A stretch of DNA of 14,482 nt from Methanoregula sp. (GTDB lineage: Archaea; Halobacteriota; Methanomicrobia; Methanomicrobiales; Methanospirillaceae): the NCBI GenBank assembly GCA_022710665.1, contig JAKLGN010000020.1, forward strand, positions 1 to 14,482, given 5' to 3'. The number at the start of each line of letters is the position of its first letter. Within the stretch, counting starts at the first letter, position 1. The notes beneath the pieces are model-generated. The model had not been told where the DNA came from, did no database searches, and saw nothing but the letters and a program-made list of their open reading frames with translations. Of this stretch, positions 7,178 to 12,643 are shown piece by piece. Both the position numbers and the translations under genes were made by a program.

Positions 7178-7905
7178 TGAAGCGGTGCCTCGGACCATTT
7201 CATCAGGACACCCTATACAAAGGAGACGCGCTTACCCTCCTGCCAAAGGTACCTGAAGGGACAATCGATCTCATTGTCACTGACCCCCCCTTTGCCATAG
7301 ATTTCCGGGCCCAGCGGCTGAACTACAACCGGACCGCCAGCAACGTCCTTGAAGGGTACCGCGAGATCCCGAAGGAAGAGTACGGGGAATTTACCCGGCA
7401 GTGGATTGCAGAAGCGGAACGGGTACTTGCATCGACCGGCAGTATGTATATTTTTTCAGGCTGGAACCGGCTCCGGGACATCCTCGAAGGGATCGATGAG
7501 GCAGGACTTACTACGATCAACCACCTCATCTGGAAGTACCAGTTCGGAGTCTTTACCAAGAAAAAATACGTCACGAGCCACTACCACATCCTGTTCGTTG
7601 TCAAGGACCCGAAACAATACACCTTCAATAAGATCGACCATTATCCTGAAGATGTCTGGGTGATCAACCGCGAGTACTGGAAGGGAAGGAAGAAGACCCC
7701 GACAAAACTGCCATCGGAACTCGTGAAAAAGATCCTCTGCTATTCAAGCAATTCCGGTGATCTCGTGCTCGATCCGTTCCTCGGTTCCGGGACTGTCGCG
7801 GTTGTCGCCCAGCAGGAAGGACGCCATTTTCTTGGATTCGAGGTTGTCCCGGAATATTGTGCTTTTGCGCAGGCAGCCCTGTCCCCCAAAACAAGCAAAC
7901 GCTGA
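7177..7905 (+). CDS. DNA methyltransferase, beta-class (N4/N6 family), probably adenine-N6
   Basis: The protein transfers a methyl group from S-adenosylmethionine to an exocyclic amino group in DNA. It has 242 residues. The catalytic motif IV, VTDPPF (Asp36-Phe39), comes before the AdoMet-binding motif I, DPFLGSGT (199-206), followed by GRHFLGFEVVPEY. This order defines the beta class. DPPF rather than SPPY points to adenine-N6, though the assignment is not certain. The middle section (about 60-180, including KYQFGVFTKKKYVTSHYHI) is short, leaving little room for a large target-recognition domain. The ATG shares one base with the iorB stop (TGATG), so it is coupled to iorAB. No restriction endonuclease or specificity subunit is in the window, so it looks solitary. 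The target sequence cannot be read from the gene. Confidence 0.9.
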   Translation: MKRCLGPFHQDTLYKGDALTLLPKVPEGTIDLIVTDPPFAIDFRAQRLNYNRTASNVLEGYREIPKEEYGEFTRQWIAEAERVLASTGSMYIFSGWNRLRDILEGIDEAGLTTINHLIWKYQFGVFTKKKYVTSHYHILFVVKDPKQYTFNKIDHYPEDVWVINREYWKGRKKTPTKLPSELVKKILCYSSNSGDLVLDPFLGSGTVAVVAQQEGRHFLGFEVVPEYCAFAQAALSPKTSKR

Positions 7906-7941
7906 AACCGTGCACTTGGGCCTTTTTACCTTCCTTAAATG

Positions 7942-7955
7942 GGGGGTAGTCCCCC
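7942..7955. repeat. G/C-tract hairpin 1
   Basis: GGGGG (7942-7946) and CCCCC (7951-7955) surround the four bases TAGT. It lies 36 nt after the methyltransferase stop and could form in RNA from either strand. A T5 run precedes it rather than follows it, so it is not a classical intrinsic terminator for the upstream operon. Confidence 0.6.
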
Positions 7956-7970
7956 GCCGAAAAAATTGAG

Positions 7971-7998
7971 GAGGGGGGGTTCCCCGCATACCCCCCTC
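7971..7998. repeat. G/C-tract hairpin 2
   Basis: GAGGGGGG (7971-7978) pairs with CCCCCCTC (7991-7998), an 8-bp perfect stem with a 12-nt loop. It starts 15 nt after hairpin 1. Confidence 0.65.
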
Positions 7999-8092
7999 TC
8001 CCGTCAGTACCAGTTCCGATCCAGATTCTCATCACCCTCCTTCGAGGTAAAAATTGCAGACGTCGCGCTTTCTGCAACCCGTTTTCCGTCCA

Positions 8093-8117
8093 GGGCCCCT
8101 TCCTGAATGGGGTGCCC
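8093..8117. repeat. Imperfect hairpin 3
   Basis: GGGC-CCC (from 8093) can pair with GGGG-T-GCCC (ending 8117), with single-base bulges and an inner TTC/GAA pairing. It lies just before hairpin 4. Confidence 0.45.
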
Positions 8118-8123
8118 GGTACA

Positions 8124-8147
8124 CCCCCCTGGCCTTGGGCAGGGGGG
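8124..8147. repeat. G/C-tract hairpin 4
   Basis: CCCCCCTG (8124-8131) and CAGGGGGG (8140-8147) form an 8-bp perfect stem with an 8-nt loop. The layout C6, 12 nt, G6, with GGCA just before the G tract, is shared with hairpin 6. Confidence 0.65.
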
Positions 8148-8175
8148 GGTCAACGCGGTTATAAAAAAAATGGCG

Positions 8176-8198
8176 GGGGGGTTGACCGCCAACCCCCC
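8176..8198. repeat. G/C-tract hairpin 5
   Basis: GGGGGGTTG (8176-8184) and CAACCCCCC (8190-8198) form a 9-bp perfect stem with a 5-nt loop. GGTCAAC at 8148-8154 is also the reverse complement of GTTGACC at 8181-8187, so this hairpin and the preceding one could exchange pairing partners. Confidence 0.65.
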
Positions 8199-8341
8199 TT
8201 ATCAAAATTGGGAACTGTGCATTGGTGTACATGTCCCTAACCTGTTTCAAAGGAAACCTACCGACAGCGGGCTATTTTCGACACCCACTCAATTCTGATT
8301 ATGGGGGTCGGATCCGGCCAACGGGAGAGTGGGTTATCCGG

Positions 8342-8372
8342 CAACCCCCCCACCCACAAGGCAGGGGGGTTG
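8342..8372. repeat. G/C-tract hairpin 6
   Basis: CAACCCCCC (8342-8350) pairs with GGGGGGTTG (8364-8372), a 9-bp stem with a 13-nt loop. The stem sequence is the same as in hairpin 5 but in the opposite order, and the C-tract/G-tract layout copies hairpin 4. Confidence 0.65.
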
Positions 8373-8451
8373 GCATCCAGTCTCCCCGCAAAGATCAGAT
8401 AGAGACCGTCAGTGAATCGCGGATAGGAGGCTCTGGGATCTGACGGTGCCG

Positions 8452-8458
8452 AAAAAAA
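8452..8458 (-). terminator. T7 terminator of the small membrane-protein gene
   Basis: On the reverse strand seven T residues begin 2 nt past the TAA stop at 8461-8463. A 7-bp inverted repeat (8406-8412 with 8440-8446) follows. A T tract this close to the stop is typical of archaeal termination. Confidence 0.55.
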
Positions 8459-8460
8459 GG

Positions 8461-8793
8461 TTAAAGGGTTTTTTTCAGTGTATAGGCTATTGCCCCCACT
8501 GTCGCGATTCCGACACCTGTGATATCGTACGCGAAGATATTCATGATTTGATCAGAATGACCCGTGAGACTGGCCACAGTGGCCCCAATCAGGAATATTG
8601 CGAATACAGAGATTACTGAGATATTCAGTAATCCCACGATCCGTTTTCCATGCGGTCTCATGTCATCGGGGAGTTGGTCCGCAAGATCGTTCATAATCGG
8701 GATGAGTCCCTTAGAAGGGATCCCATCCGTGCCATACTGAAAACCATACTCATCGGAGTCTGGTTTTCCTCGTTTGACGCGCTTAGTGGTCAT
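8461..8793 (-). CDS. Small two-helix membrane protein, unrecognised
   Basis: This 110-residue protein has a polar N-terminal half (residues 1-50, with basic KRVKRGK near the start and a DLADQLPDDMRPHGKR segment). Two hydrophobic helices follow, roughly 53-75 (GLLNISVISVFAIFLIGATV) and 84-106 (NIFAYDITGVGIATVGAIAY), and it ends in KKTL. The likely topology is a hairpin in the cytoplasmic membrane with both ends inside. There is no signal peptide. A strong AGGAGG lies 11 nt before the ATG and can pair with CCTCC upstream (see the regulatory entry). A T7 tract follows the stop. The gene stands alone between a gene-free hairpin region and an AT-rich stretch ending at tRNA-Ser, a setting common for accessory genes. 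I do not recognise a family. Confidence 0.75.
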   Translation of the reverse strand: MTTKRVKRGKPDSDEYGFQYGTDGIPSKGLIPIMNDLADQLPDDMRPHGKRIVGLLNISVISVFAIFLIGATVASLTGHSDQIMNIFAYDITGVGIATVGAIAYTLKKTL

Positions 8794-8804
8794 GATACTG
8801 CTTT

Positions 8805-8821
8805 CCTCCTAACGTTGGAGG
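8805..8821 (-). promoter_or_regulatory. Hairpin that can mask the Shine-Dalgarno of the gene at 8793
   Basis: On the reverse strand CCTCC (8821-8817), seven bases, then GGAGG (8809-8805) form a 5-bp, mostly GC hairpin. GGAGG is the ribosome-binding site of the small membrane protein. A TATA-like CTATAC lies just upstream (about 8822-8827), so if transcription started 25-30 nt further on, the hairpin would not be in the RNA. Both readings are open. Confidence 0.4.
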
Positions 8822-8951
8822 TATAGCCCGTGCTATTACAACGGTACCGCGTTGTCGATCCGCTTGATCAACATCGCAATCTTAATTAGAGGAAAACAGA
8901 GATACTTGATTGAGATATTTTTCTCCCTGCTTCCTCTTGGTTGTCAGGTTC

Positions 8952-8979
8952 GGAAGGATGTGCGCTAACACATCCTTCC
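8952..8979. repeat. Perfect 11-bp hairpin
   Basis: GGAAGGATGTG (8952-8962) pairs perfectly with CACATCCTTCC (8969-8979) around the six bases CGCTAA. On the plus strand it is followed by CCCTTTTAC, a weak T run. It lies 159 bp upstream of the small membrane-protein start and is not inside a gene. Confidence 0.75.
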
Positions 8980-9118
8980 ATCCCTTTTACTGAATTCCCT
9001 TCAGCGGTTATCGGGTCTCAGACCCTCCTCATCTATCCAATTGGAAGTATGTGAATAAAAAAATCTTGGTTTGTGCATGCAGACCATTGTTTTTCATCCA
9101 CCATACAATCCTTTTTCT

Positions 9119-9138
9119 GTGCATCTCAACCGATGCAC
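9119..9138. repeat. Perfect 7-bp hairpin
   Basis: GTGCATC (9119-9125) pairs with GATGCAC (9132-9138) around TCAACC. It sits in the AT-rich gap, just after a CTTTTTCT stretch, and has the same six-base loop length as the hairpin at 8952. Confidence 0.55.
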
Positions 9139-9401
9139 ATTCCCATTCTGATTTTATACCTAGTATATTTGTTGAACTGTGCATTTCGTTTAGATTTGCC
9201 CCCCACCAAGCATGATACCATACCCCCCTTTGGATTTTCAGATATTCCGACCTCCTGATCAATTACTGAACAGCAAGAACAAAACCTATGGCAACAATGG
9301 ATGCTGTATACCACAACCAACTATTTATGAAAAAAAGTGATATGGAAAATACGAGAAAATTGAACTCGAAATAAGAATTAGAACTTAACCCAGTGTCAGA
9401 A

Positions 9402-9485
9402 CGCTGAGGGGGGGAATTGAACCCCCGAGGCACTTTCGCACCACAGGCTTTCCAGGCCTGCGCCCTACCGCTAGACTACCTCAGC
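9402..9485 (-). tRNA. tRNA-Ser (GGA)
   Basis: The reverse strand gives a class II cloverleaf. The acceptor stem is GCTGAGG/CCTCAGC. The anticodon stem is CAGGC/GCCTG around the loop CTGGAAA (anticodon GGA). There is a long variable arm (GGTGCGAAAGTGCC region) and a T arm GGGGG-TTCAATT-CCCCC. The discriminator base is G, as expected for serine tRNAs in archaea. CCA is not encoded and there is no intron. A possible box A, AAAAAAATACCC on the reverse strand, lies near 9511-9522, about 27 nt upstream. Confidence 0.97.
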
Positions 9486-9526
9486 AAAAAGTGTATCCTA
9501 TTGGTATGCCGGGTATTTTTTTAATG

Positions 9527-10591
9527 TTATCCCTTCTTTCTGGGCTGGCTATTGGGTTTCCCAGCCCGTTTCCCGTACGGTTTCCAGGGGGCACTCCTTT
9601 CCCTGCGCTCTGCAGGATTCCGGGCCGGCTTCTTCTCCGGTTTTCTTTCAGATCTTTTCTTTTCTGGGAATACTTTGTCGGATTTGGTCCAGCCCCTGGG
9701 ATAGGTTCCGGGCTGGAGGAAGACTACTGTGGGGGCAATGACAAGGCCCGTATCACCCGGTTTGAAGGAGGCAGAGGGCACCAGCGCTTTGCCAAGGCAG
9801 ACAAACTCGTTTTTCTGTGACAGGACAGCCACGGTTTCCCCCATTTTGAACTCTTTCATACCGATTATGCCAACGCCGGCGAGCTGTGCGCCCCGGCAGA
9901 CCGCGTCGATCGCGGCGTCCCGGATAATTATCGTTGGCAGGTCAGGTACCGCAGCATCGACCGAGAGGATCATGGCATGCAGTACAGCAGGGTCACCGGC
10001 CCGTGCGGCAACCGCAGCATCCTGAACTTCGTAGAGTGTATGCACCTCCTCTTCACTGAATGAGCCGGAGCGGGTGCGGCGCAGCTCCTGCATGTGGGCA
10101 CCGGCACCGGCTGCAAGTCCCATGTGGTGGCAGAGCGAGCGGATATACGTACCGGCATCGCACTGCACACGGAACAGGACAAGCCTTCCATTGATATCAA
10201 GGATCTCAAGTTTTTGGATCTCGCGGATGCGCAGGGCGCGCTTGACCGCGCTCTTCCGTGGCGGGCGCTGGTACAGTCTGCCGGTAAATTCTTCTGCCAG
10301 TTTCAGGATACGTTCCCGGTCCACGTCCTTGTGCAGCCGCATCAGGCAGATATATTCTTTATCGTGCTGGAGCAGCAGGGGGGCAAGGCGTACCGCGTTG
10401 CCGAGCATGATGAGGAGGACACCGGATACCTGCGGGTCGAGTGTGCCGGCATGACCCACCTGGCACCCAAGCATCTTCCCCACCCATGCTGCCACTTCGT
10501 GACTGGTTGGTCCTTTAGGCTTGTCGATAACGATAATGCCCGGCCGGTTCCAGAGGTGGACCATTCCGGTACCTGAAGATTCACCCGTCAT
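9527..10591 (-). CDS. cbf5: tRNA/rRNA pseudouridine synthase Cbf5 (TruB family, H/ACA RNP catalytic subunit)
   Basis: Cbf5 is the catalytic subunit of archaeal H/ACA ribonucleoproteins, converting guide-selected uridines in rRNA to pseudouridine, and can modify U55 of tRNA. The TruB catalytic domain shows IDKPKGPTSHEVAAWV, then GHAGTLDPQVSGVLL with catalytic Asp52, QRPPRKSAVKR, and DAGTYIRSLCHHMG. A PUA domain follows (about 220-298: IIIRDAAIDAVCRGAQLAG, KMGETVAVLSQKNEFVCLGKA), ending at YPRGW (Trp301). Beyond it is an unusual 53-residue tail with 20 Lys/Arg, low in complexity. The ATG overlaps the hemD stop as ATGA, with GGGGG 3 nt upstream as a likely ribosome-binding site. The 354-residue length exceeds most archaeal Cbf5 proteins by roughly the tail. 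Confidence 0.94.
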   Translation of the reverse strand: MTGESSGTGMVHLWNRPGIIVIDKPKGPTSHEVAAWVGKMLGCQVGHAGTLDPQVSGVLLIMLGNAVRLAPLLLQHDKEYICLMRLHKDVDRERILKLAEEFTGRLYQRPPRKSAVKRALRIREIQKLEILDINGRLVLFRVQCDAGTYIRSLCHHMGLAAGAGAHMQELRRTRSGSFSEEEVHTLYEVQDAAVAARAGDPAVLHAMILSVDAAVPDLPTIIIRDAAIDAVCRGAQLAGVGIIGMKEFKMGETVAVLSQKNEFVCLGKALVPSASFKPGDTGLVIAPTVVFLQPGTYPRGWTKSDKVFPEKKRSERKPEKKPARNPAERRERSAPWKPYGKRAGKPNSQPRKKG

Positions 10592-11283
10592 ATTCCCCCG
10601 GCCTCCCGAGCGCCGAGGTATGTGTTGAGTGCACCGAGCGTCCCTTCCAGTGAACCGTCCCCCACGACAACAGGATGCGTTCCGCTCCTACGCATGGCTT
10701 CGGCAGTGATCTCACCGATTGCTACAACCAGGAGATCTGGACGAGGCGTCCAGATCGCCTTCTTAAAGGACATGGCGCTGGTAAAAAGGACGGCACCGGC
10801 ACCAGCAAGATCGAGTTCTTCACCTGTTGATTCAAGACTATAGCACCGGAACTCCGTGGGCAGACCCCCCGCTGCAGAAATCGCGTCAATAAGCCCGGGA
10901 TTCGGTACATCCGCCCGGGGGATGCCAATCCTTTTACCCCGGATCCAGTCCCCGAGATATGGCACAAAATCCCGGGAATAGAAACTGGTCAGGACATCAC
11001 AGTCGATGTCGTGCTGGCGGAGTTCCTTTGCGGTCTGCGGACCGATAGCAATCACGCGGGGGAACCTGCCCAGCCGGGGTGCTATGAGCTTTGCCGGTAG
11101 GGCGCTCGTGAAGAAAATACAGTCAAACTCCTCCCGCTCGACCGCGTTGACGAATTCCGTGATAGTTTCCTCGCGAATCGCTGACCGCAGGGGATGGACG
11201 CTGTAGCAGCAGTGCCCGGCCGCCGCGCATCGTGCTGCGTCGCTCTTTTCCTTGCCTGCCAGACGGGTGACTGCGATCTTCAT
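10588..11283 (-). CDS. hemD: Uroporphyrinogen-III synthase
   Basis: HemD cyclises hydroxymethylbilane with inversion of ring D to give uroporphyrinogen III, the precursor of siroheme, F430 and corrinoids in methanogens. The family is weakly conserved, but the 231 residues show its features. These are an opening MKIAVTRL strand, IFFTSALPAKLI near 60, VIAIGPQTAKEL (the first-domain nucleotide-like loop), GKRIGIPRADVPNPGL, an AVLFTSAMSF segment and VVAIGEITAEAMRRSG near the C-terminus. The two-domain fold is cytoplasmic. Its stop overlaps the cbf5 start as ATGA. GAGG lies 15 nt before the ATG, too far to be a strong ribosome-binding site. No other hem genes are visible nearby. Confidence 0.88.
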   Translation of the reverse strand: MKIAVTRLAGKEKSDAARCAAAGHCCYSVHPLRSAIREETITEFVNAVEREEFDCIFFTSALPAKLIAPRLGRFPRVIAIGPQTAKELRQHDIDCDVLTSFYSRDFVPYLGDWIRGKRIGIPRADVPNPGLIDAISAAGGLPTEFRCYSLESTGEELDLAGAGAVLFTSAMSFKKAIWTPRPDLLVVAIGEITAEAMRRSGTHPVVVGDGSLEGTLGALNTYLGAREAGGI

Positions 11284-11334
11284 AAGCGCTTCATTGCCTC
11301 ATTATGTAATGATGGTTTGCATTTCGGTTGATTT

Positions 11335-12576
11335 ATGTTCATTCTACCCTACCTCTTTTCCATGCTGGAGATCCTGCTGGGTACCCTTATCGGTGTTCTT
11401 CTTGGCACGATCAGCGGGATTATTCCCGGCGTGCACGCAAACACGCTTGCCGGCATGCTGCTCAGCCTTCAGGCAGTTCTTCTGTCCGTATTGGGACCGG
11501 TCGCCCTTGGGGGGGCACTGTTTGCTGCCCTGATCACGCACACTTTTGTTGATGCCGTTCCCAGCACGTTTCTCGGGATACCGGAATCTGATACCTCACT
11601 CGCTGTGCTGCCGGCGCATGCACTCTGCCTTGAAGGGAATGGCGAGGAAGCGGTGAGGATAGCCGCACTGGGGAGCGCCTGTGCCATGGTCATTGCTGTA
11701 CCGGTCTCGGTGCTTTGTTTTCTCATTCTCCCTGCCCTCCAGCCGTACTTTGACTGGTGGATCGGGATCCTGCTTGTCGCAAGTATGGGATATATGATTG
11801 TCACGAGTGAGGCTGCAGGTTGGGCTCTTGCCATTTTTTCTGTATCGGGGCTTCTCGGAGCATTTGCCTTGCACTACACATTCCTCAGCTGGCATACCCT
11901 TGCCGGAGAAAGCGCTATTCTCATGCCGCTCCTGACCGGGTTGTTCGGCATCTCAGTTCTTCTCACCGCTTCGCAGGGAACCCTGCCGGTGCAGCGCTTC
12001 AGCGGGCTTCGCATCGAGAACAAGGCGGTACTCCAATATTCCCTGCTTGGGACGGGTGCCGGTATAGCAGTCGGGTGGCTCCCCGGTCTGTCAACAGCCT
12101 CAGCAAACGGGGTACTGGCTTCCATAATCGGGTACGAAAAAGACCGCCGGTCCTATATCCTTGCAACCAATGCGGCAAATACCGCAAACGCTTTTATCGG
12201 CCTTGCAGCTCTGTTCGCCCTGTCACGGATGCGTAACGGCGTCATGGCTGCCCTTGCGGAGTTCCCCTTGCCCTCCATGGGCGAGCTGATGATTGCCGGT
12301 GTACTTGCTGCCTGTGCAGCATATGCAGTCACGATCTTTCTTTCCAAATCGGCCAACCGGCTCAACGGGTTCGACAGCGGGGACCTGAACAATACAGTGA
12401 TTGCTTTTGTGGTTCTGCTCAGTATAATCCTCACGGGTCCCTTTGGCCTTTTCATCCTGCTGCTCGCTACAGTGATCGGCCTCGTCCCTCATCTGGTCAA
12501 TGTCCCGAGAATGTATTGTATGGGAGCGATCATGGTCCCGGTGATGCTCTACTCGTTCGGTTTCGCGTGGATCTAA
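11335..12576 (+). CDS. TctA/DUF112-type integral membrane protein
   Basis: This 413-residue, very hydrophobic protein has about ten predicted transmembrane helices. It carries the two Pro-Gly motifs that mark the TctA-like (DUF112) family: ISGIIPGVHANT (Pro31-Gly32) and AVGWLPGLSTASANG (Pro250-Gly251), placed in what look like two pseudo-repeats. A conserved ESDTSLAVLPAH segment lies between them. TctA proteins are the large membrane subunit of tripartite tricarboxylate transporters. Here no periplasmic binding protein (TctC) or small subunit (TctB) is adjacent, so the substrate and even a transport role are inferred. ATG 11335 has no Shine-Dalgarno; a TATA-like ATTATGTAATG about 30 nt upstream suggests a nearly leaderless start. 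A further in-frame ATG at 11362 is a weaker choice. It is divergent from hemD, and a T8 run follows the stop. Confidence 0.85.
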   Translation: MFILPYLFSMLEILLGTLIGVLLGTISGIIPGVHANTLAGMLLSLQAVLLSVLGPVALGGALFAALITHTFVDAVPSTFLGIPESDTSLAVLPAHALCLEGNGEEAVRIAALGSACAMVIAVPVSVLCFLILPALQPYFDWWIGILLVASMGYMIVTSEAAGWALAIFSVSGLLGAFALHYTFLSWHTLAGESAILMPLLTGLFGISVLLTASQGTLPVQRFSGLRIENKAVLQYSLLGTGAGIAVGWLPGLSTASANGVLASIIGYEKDRRSYILATNAANTANAFIGLAALFALSRMRNGVMAALAEFPLPSMGELMIAGVLAACAAYAVTIFLSKSANRLNGFDSGDLNNTVIAFVVLLSIILTGPFGLFILLLATVIGLVPHLVNVPRMYCMGAIMVPVMLYSFGFAWI

Positions 12577-12577
12577 G

Positions 12578-12585
12578 TTTTTTTT
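12578..12585 (+). terminator. T8 terminator after the TctA-like gene
   Basis: Eight T residues start one base past the TAA stop. This probably ends the TctA-like transcript before the nop5 promoter. Confidence 0.65.
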
Positions 12586-12610
12586 CCATCCGCTAACGGC
12601 AGATCTATGG

Positions 12611-12618
12611 TTTTATGC
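12611..12618 (+). promoter_or_regulatory. Candidate TATA box of nop5-flpA
   Basis: TTTTATGC is centred about 30 nt before the nop5 ATG at 12644, which predicts a transcript starting almost at the start codon. No Shine-Dalgarno precedes that ATG, in agreement with a leaderless message. Confidence 0.5.
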
Positions 12619-12643
12619 TGGCATACCTCCAACCTATCCTCTG

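Larger units (their letters stand above)
7906..8460. other. Gene-free region with clustered G/C-tract hairpins
   Basis: No convincing coding sequence lies here; the short open frames have low-complexity, Pro/Gly-rich products. The region holds nine G or C tracts of six or more bases between 7941 and 8369, most of them arranged as inverted pairs (listed separately). Near its right edge, CCGTCAG (8406-8412) and CTGACGG (8440-8446) form a 7-bp inverted repeat with a 27-nt gap. The promoter or terminator for the methyltransferase operon is not obvious, apart from a T5 run at 7923-7927. Confidence 0.6.
8794..9401. other. AT-rich gene-free region between the small membrane gene and tRNA-Ser
   Basis: No open frame here has convincing codon use; those at 9029-9262 and 9126-9320 on the reverse strand lack a good start site and family-like sequence. 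Visible structure includes two perfect hairpins (8952-8979 and 9119-9138) and TATA-like AT stretches near 9150-9170 (TTTTATACC, AGTATATTTG). Base composition is clearly more AT-rich than in the flanking genes, especially 9030-9400. It could hold an untranslated RNA or be the remnant of inserted DNA; neither is shown. Confidence 0.5.

Noticed and set aside
6302..7198. 298-residue reverse-strand open frame
   Set aside because: Lies opposite the end of iorA and all of iorB; it has no family features and is explained by high GC at third positions.
7941..8374. CRISPR array
   Set aside because: The repeats are palindromic tracts of differing spacing and sequence, without constant repeat and spacer lengths and without cas genes.
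8222..8443. 73-residue plus-strand open frame through the hairpin cluster
   Set aside because: Composition follows the G/C tracts, with no good start signal and no recognisable features.
8212..9185. 12-nt direct repeat GAACTGTGCATT at 8212-8223 and 9174-9185, possible attachment sites
   Set aside because: Several 12-nt matches are expected by chance in a window of this size, and neither copy lies in a tRNA end or beside an integrase.
9029..9262. 77-residue reverse-strand open frame
   Set aside because: No ribosome-binding site, Trp-rich and unlike a protein family, in an AT-rich gap where chance frames are expected.
9350..9430. Possible att duplication of the tRNA-Ser 3' end (AATTGAAC near 9358 and 9415)
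   Set aside because: Only about eight bases match, too short for a tRNA-derived attachment repeat.
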